Origin: Dyella_A sp050749815 | GTDB taxonomy: Bacteria; Pseudomonadota; Gammaproteobacteria; Xanthomonadales; Rhodanobacteraceae | Reading direction: 5' to 3' | NCBI RefSeq assembly: GCF_050749815.1 | Contig: NZ_CP192735.1 | Span: 930,001 to 994,000 of the forward strand | DNA length: 64,000 nt | Shown here: piece after piece, positions 60,371-64,000 of the stretch | Layout: each line of letters opens with the position of its first letter | Position numbering within the stretch: the stretch's first letter is position 1 | The notes under the pieces: model-generated | What the model was told of the DNA's origin: nothing | Databases searched by the model: none | Seen by the model: the letters and a program-made list of their open reading frames with translations, nothing else | Made by a program: the position numbers and the translations under genes

Positions 60371-60486
60371 CCACGGATCATACTCCGCTCCCCGTGGCAG
60401 TGCGAACCGGCAGCGGTGATTTGTCGGATCTGGAATAATTTCTTTCTTATCAATGATTTGCGCAGTCTTTGCGCGCCGCCGTCTGT

Positions 60487-60504
60487 GAACGCACGCGCTC
60501 CTAC
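60487..60504 (-). repeat. Solitary GTAG REP-like remnant
   Basis: On the minus strand GTAGGAGCGCGTGCGTTC shares the GTAGGAGCGC head with the REP doublet in the his operon but lacks an intact palindromic partner. Probably a decayed REP copy. Confidence 0.45.
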
Positions 60505-60539
60505 TCAAATCATCGCGAAAGCCCATTTTCAGCGAAGAA

Positions 60540-60556
60540 GCCGGCTTTTCGCCGGC
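60540..60556 (-). terminator. Weak terminator downstream of the APC permease gene
   Basis: GCCGGC (60540-60545) and GCCGGC (60551-60556) pair across a 5-nt loop; on the minus strand TTCTTCGCT follows. It lies 9 nt past the permease stop. The stem is short, so efficiency is uncertain. Confidence 0.55.
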
Positions 60557-60564
60557 GATGATCG

Positions 60565-62022
60565 CTATCGAGCGGAATTGCCCGCGCGCAGGCGGCTGTG
60601 GCGCAAGCCGTAGCCGAAATAGATCAGCAGGCCGATCACCGTCCACACGCCCATCAGCGCCCAGTTGAACCAGTTCATGGTGGAGAGCAGGCCCAGGCAG
60701 CTGAGCACGCCGGCCACGCAGATCACCGGCGCCCATGGCACCCGGAAAGTGCGCGGCAGCTCCGGCGCCGTATAGCGCAGGATCAGCACGCCGGCACAGA
60801 CGGCGGTGAAGGCGATAAGGGTGCCCATCGAGGTGAGGTCGGCGAGCAGGTCTAGCGGGAAGATGGCCGCCAGTACGGCAATGCCGAAACCGGTGATGAG
60901 CGTGTTGATGTGCGGCGTGCGGTGCTTTGGATGCACCCGCGCGAACACCTTCGGCAGCAGGCCGTCGCGGGCCATGATCATGAAGATGCGCGGCTGGGCG
61001 ATGATCATTACCAGGATCACCGACGACAGACCGATCAGCGCGCCGACCTCCACCCAGGTGCGCAGCCACCCCAGTTCGGCATGGCCGCGAAGCGCCGTCA
61101 CCACGGGGTCCACCGTGTTGAGCACGGTGTAGGGCACCAGGCCGGTCATCACGGCCGCCATGCCCAGATAGAGCAGGGTGCACAGCACCAGCGAAAGGAT
61201 GATGCCGAAGGGCAGGTCGCGCTGCGGGTTCTTGCATTCCTGCGCGGCGGTGGAGGTTGCCTCGAAGCCGATGTAGGCAAAGAACACCATGGCCGCGCCG
61301 CGGAAGATGCCGGACCAGCCGAACTCGCCGTCGCCCTTCGGCTCGGGGATGAAGGGGTGCCAGTTGTCGGTATTCACGTAGCGCGCGCCGGCGATGATGA
61401 TCATCAGGATCAGGCCGACCTTCAGCAGCACCATCAAGGTGTTCAGTCCCGACGATTCGCGGATACCCACATAGCAAAGCCAGGTAAGCGCCAGCACGAT
61501 GGCCACCGCCGGCAGGTTGAGCAGATGTCCCGTGGTCACCAGGTGTCCGCCGGTGAAGGCCAGCGGGGCCTCGGTGAGCGAGACGGGCAGGTGGATGCCG
61601 ACGTGGTCGAGCAGGCTGGTGAAGTAGCCGGTCCAGCTGGCGGCGACGGCCGAGGCCGAGATGCCGTACTCCAGCACCATGTTCCAGCCGATGAACCAGG
61701 CGACCAGTTCGCCCAGCGTCGCGTAGGCGTAGGAATAGGAGCTGCCGGATACCGGGATGAGCGTGGCGAACTCGGCGTAGCACAGGGCGCTGAAGGCGCT
61801 GCAGATAGCGGCCAGGATGAAGGAAATCAGCACTGCCGGGCCGGCGTGCTCGGCGGCCGCGGTGCCGGTGACGACGAAGATGCCGGTGCCGATCACCGCG
61901 CCGATGCCCAGCGCCGTGATGCCCCAGGGGCCGAGCGTGCGGCGCAGGCCGGGGCCGTGACTGTCGTCGATGACGTCGCTGAAATTGGTCTTGCGGGCGA
62001 GCAGTTGCTTGAGCATGGTCAT
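60565..62022 (-). CDS. APC-family amino acid permease
   Basis: A 485-aa inner membrane transporter with 12 or more helices. The APC signature GITALGIGAVIGTGIFVVTG in TM1 and AEFATLIPVSGSSYSYAYATLGE in TM3 are clear, and FFAYIGFEATSTAAQE in TM6 marks the cationic-amino-acid-transporter (CAT/YhdG-like) branch. The substrate is not resolvable. The start MTMLKQLLARKTN could also be the second Met. It follows a paralogue on the same strand, with a terminator between them. Confidence 0.92.
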   Translation of the reverse strand: MTMLKQLLARKTNFSDVIDDSHGPGLRRTLGPWGITALGIGAVIGTGIFVVTGTAAAEHAGPAVLISFILAAICSAFSALCYAEFATLIPVSGSSYSYAYATLGELVAWFIGWNMVLEYGISASAVAASWTGYFTSLLDHVGIHLPVSLTEAPLAFTGGHLVTTGHLLNLPAVAIVLALTWLCYVGIRESSGLNTLMVLLKVGLILMIIIAGARYVNTDNWHPFIPEPKGDGEFGWSGIFRGAAMVFFAYIGFEATSTAAQECKNPQRDLPFGIILSLVLCTLLYLGMAAVMTGLVPYTVLNTVDPVVTALRGHAELGWLRTWVEVGALIGLSSVILVMIIAQPRIFMIMARDGLLPKVFARVHPKHRTPHINTLITGFGIAVLAAIFPLDLLADLTSMGTLIAFTAVCAGVLILRYTAPELPRTFRVPWAPVICVAGVLSCLGLLSTMNWFNWALMGVWTVIGLLIYFGYGLRHSRLRAGNSAR

Positions 62023-62034
62023 TCCGGAAAAGAC

Positions 62035-62060
62035 GACGGCACGGCTTTCACCGTGCCGTC
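62035..62060 (-). terminator. Terminator between the two permease genes
   Basis: GACGGCACGG (62035-62044) pairs with CCGTGCCGTC (62051-62060), loop CTTTCA; on the minus strand TCTTTTCC follows. It separates the two permease transcripts, implying each has its own promoter or partial readthrough. Confidence 0.85.
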
Positions 62061-62091
62061 ATGGCGTGAACTCAGTCAGTGCGGATCGGAC

Positions 62092-63603
62092 TCAGGCCGC
62101 TTCCGTGCCGTTGGCCAGGTGGCTCTTGCGGCGACCATAGGCGAAGTAGACCACCAGTCCGATGGCTGCCCAGCCGAAGAACAGCTTCAGCGTGATCGCG
62201 CCCAGATTGAGGAACAGCATCAGGCAGCCGAGCATCGCCAGCGGGCAGATGATCCACACCAGCGGGGTGCGGAACGGACGCGGGCGCTGCGGCTCGCGCA
62301 CCCGCAGCACCATCACACCGATGGACACCATCATGAAGGCGAACAGCGTGCCCGAGTTGGTGATGTCCGCCAGCAGGCCGACCGGGAACATCGCAGCGAA
62401 CAGCGAGACCGCCACGCCGGTGATCAGGGTCAGCACGTGCGGGGTGTTGAAGCGCGGGTGCAGGCGGGCCAGTCCGCCCGGCAGCAGGCCGTCACGCGAC
62501 ATGGTGAAGAAGATGCGGGTCTGGCCGTAGATCATCACCAGGATCACCGACGGCAGCGCAATCACCGCTGCACCGCCGATCCAGTTGCCGATCGAGCCGT
62601 GGCCCAGCATGCGGATCACGTGCGCCAGCGGCTCCTTCGAGCAAACCAGGGCCTCGGAGCCCTTGCAGGCGGCAGCCATCTCCGGGCTGCCCGGGTGGAA
62701 CGCGACGCCGTCCGGTCCGAACAGCGGCTGGATGCCGATGGCGCCCGCGGCGCCGTAACCCACCAGCAGATAGAAGATGGTGCAGACCGCCAGCGAGCCG
62801 ATCAGGCCGATCGGAATGTTGCGGTTCGGGTTCTTGGTCTCTTCGGCCGCTGTGGAGACGGCATCGAAACCCACGTAGGCGAAGAAGATCGACGCGGCCG
62901 CACCGAGCACGCCGATGCCGCCCAGCGGACTGCCCCAGCCATTGGGCAGGAACGGATGGAAGTTCGGCGTGCTGGCCGCCGGAACGGCGATGAGGATGAA
63001 GGCACTCAGCGCCACGATCTTGATCGCCACCAGCGCGGCGTTGACCTTGGCCGACTTTGACGTACCCACGATCAACAGCAGGGTAATCACGATGGAGATC
63101 AGGAAGGCCAGCAGGTTGAAGCTGCCGCCGGCGTAGGGCCCCGAGCGCAGCGACTCGGGAAGCGCGAGCGCGCCCTCGCTGACCAGGCCGAAGAAATTGG
63201 TGTGCAGCAAAAAGCCGTTCATGTAGCCGGACCAGCCTACCGCCACAGTGCCGGCGGCAATCGCGTACTCCAGCACCAGTGCCCAGCCCACGATCCACGC
63301 CAGGCCCTCGCCAAGCACACCGTAGGTGTAGGTATAGGCCGAGCCGGCAACCGGGATCATCGAAGCGAGTTCGGCGTAGGCCAGGGCGGCAAGGCCGCAG
63401 ACCACCGCTGCAATCACGAACGCGATCATCATGCCGGGGCCGGCCTTCTGACCCGCTTCGGCTGTGAGCACGAAGATACCGGTGCCGATGATGGCGCCCA
63501 CGCCCATCAGGGTGAGCTGGATAGGTCCGAGCTGGCGTTTGAGGCTCTTCTTCTCGGCCGTGGCAAGAATCTGGTCGAGCGGTTTGACGCGCTGAAAAAG
63601 CAT
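62092..63603 (-). CDS. APC-family amino acid permease (paralogue)
   Basis: A 503-aa transporter of the same CAT/YhdG-like branch: LTLMGVGAIIGTGIFVLTAE in TM1, AELASMIPVAGSAYTYTYGV in TM3, FFAYVGFDAVSTAAEETKNP in TM6. It has a periplasmic loop with two Cys (AAACKGSEALVCSKE). The start MLFQRVKPLDQIL matches the family; further upstream frames have no support. It is divergent from the NUDIX gene. Confidence 0.92.
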   Translation of the reverse strand: MLFQRVKPLDQILATAEKKSLKRQLGPIQLTLMGVGAIIGTGIFVLTAEAGQKAGPGMMIAFVIAAVVCGLAALAYAELASMIPVAGSAYTYTYGVLGEGLAWIVGWALVLEYAIAAGTVAVGWSGYMNGFLLHTNFFGLVSEGALALPESLRSGPYAGGSFNLLAFLISIVITLLLIVGTSKSAKVNAALVAIKIVALSAFILIAVPAASTPNFHPFLPNGWGSPLGGIGVLGAAASIFFAYVGFDAVSTAAEETKNPNRNIPIGLIGSLAVCTIFYLLVGYGAAGAIGIQPLFGPDGVAFHPGSPEMAAACKGSEALVCSKEPLAHVIRMLGHGSIGNWIGGAAVIALPSVILVMIYGQTRIFFTMSRDGLLPGGLARLHPRFNTPHVLTLITGVAVSLFAAMFPVGLLADITNSGTLFAFMMVSIGVMVLRVREPQRPRPFRTPLVWIICPLAMLGCLMLFLNLGAITLKLFFGWAAIGLVVYFAYGRRKSHLANGTEAA

Positions 63604-63739
63604 GTGGTGATTCCCCGTGGAATACATACGCCATCCCCCTGGCGACCCCGCAGAACAGGCAGGTACAGGCGGAGGTGACGGGCAACCATAGCCGACGGGG
63701 GTGGGGGCGACAAGCGGCGGGCGGCACATCGACGGCGCG

Positions 63740-63745
63740 TACAAT
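63740..63745 (+). promoter_or_regulatory. Candidate -10 box of the NUDIX gene
   Basis: TACAAT at 63740-63745 is a good -10 hexamer in a GC-rich region, with a start near 63752 and a leader of about 36 nt to the GTG at 63788; no convincing -35 box. Confidence 0.4.
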
Positions 63746-63787
63746 GGCGTGCTCGACATCGCCCTTGGGAGCGCGCTTCTGGACACC

Positions 63788-64000
63788 GTGATCGACGCAT
63801 TTCGCGCTGCACTGCAGCGTTGTCCTGCCGGTGAGGAACCGGCTTGCGACCCGGAAATTTTTCTCGAATTCCTCGATTCCTCAGCGGAGGTTTTCCATCG
63901 TCACCATCCCCCGGGACACTTCACCGGCTCGGCGTGGCTGGTGAGCGCGGACGGTGAGCGCGTGCTGCTCACCCACCATCGAAAGCTCGGGCGATGGTTG
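63788..64000 (+). CDS. NUDIX hydrolase (N-terminal part)
   Basis: The gene runs off the right edge after 71 codons. The frame starts at GTG (VIDAFRAALQRCPAGEEPAC) and contains the lead-in of a bacterial NUDIX domain, GSAWLVSADGERVLLTHHRK followed by LGRWL, where the QLGGH and NUDIX box would come next, outside the window. Related proteins are putative NTP pyrophosphohydrolases. An upstream GTG at 63749 is possible but too close to the likely promoter. Confidence 0.8.
   Translation, partial: MIDAFRAALQRCPAGEEPACDPEIFLEFLDSSAEVFHRHHPPGHFTGSAWLVSADGERVLLTHHRKLGRWL

Overview
The window is about 64 kb of high-GC bacterial chromosome that reads throughout as core genome. I found no integrase, transposase, phage gene, CRISPR array or defence island. 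The gene set and its arrangement point to a gammaproteobacterium of the Xanthomonadaceae/Rhodanobacteraceae lineage (Rhodanobacter, Frateuria or Dyella type). The pointers are comEC-exbB-exbD-msbA-lpxK, a TrpR-like regulator leading the whole his operon, kynurenine 3-monooxygenase (used for NAD synthesis in this lineage), a MetX-type acyltransferase, PHB genes and a GTAG-headed REP doublet. This assignment is inference from content, not a database match.

Layout. 1-273: the start of a minus-strand kdp operon (kdpA partial, kdpF, and a 29-codon TTG-start ORF upstream). 402-5941: minus-strand run of aldehyde dehydrogenase, DUF4190 protein, SDR, methyltransferase, pyrD and murB. 6088-8298: tRNA-Arg, then an OmpR/EnvZ-type two-component pair. 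8507-11263: four plus-strand genes (secreted repeat protein, EF-hand protein, sterol-desaturase-like hydroxylase, exported alpha/beta hydrolase). 11307-15826: tRNA-Ala, RNase D, an FGE-domain membrane protein, a 77-aa protein, tRNA-Leu, cysteine dioxygenase.

15894-27195 is one long minus-strand stretch: phaR, phbB, kmo, DUF3293, then ccmABCDEFGHI for cytochrome c maturation, with a MetX-family acyltransferase translationally coupled to the end of ccmI. 27286-32081: marR-outer membrane factor-emrA-emrB tripartite drug efflux. 32163-35968: TatD nuclease, two glycine-zipper lipoproteins, a SleB-like cell wall hydrolase with a long structured upstream region, and YgfZ.

36075-40488: succinate dehydrogenase with both types of assembly factor (SDHAF4-like and SdhE) plus YgfX. 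40618-48994: envelope biogenesis (lolCD, comEC, exbBD, msbA, lpxK). 49133-56740: the complete histidine pathway (hisGDCBHAFIE) behind a YerC/HisR-like repressor and a near-perfect operator. 56753-59681: C13 peptidase and methionine salvage mtnB-mtnD-mtnC. 59847-64000: HiPIP, a small-RNA-like locus, two APC amino acid permeases and the start of a NUDIX gene.

No wholly new multi-gene system is evident. The best leads are small: a candidate sRNA showing an anti-Shine-Dalgarno loop (about 60275-60370), the his operator abutting a start codon with no SD, the kdp-leading micro-ORF, a structured leader upstream of the SleB-like gene, a MetX variant with an active-site-proximal insertion, and a secreted protein built of 30-residue repeats.
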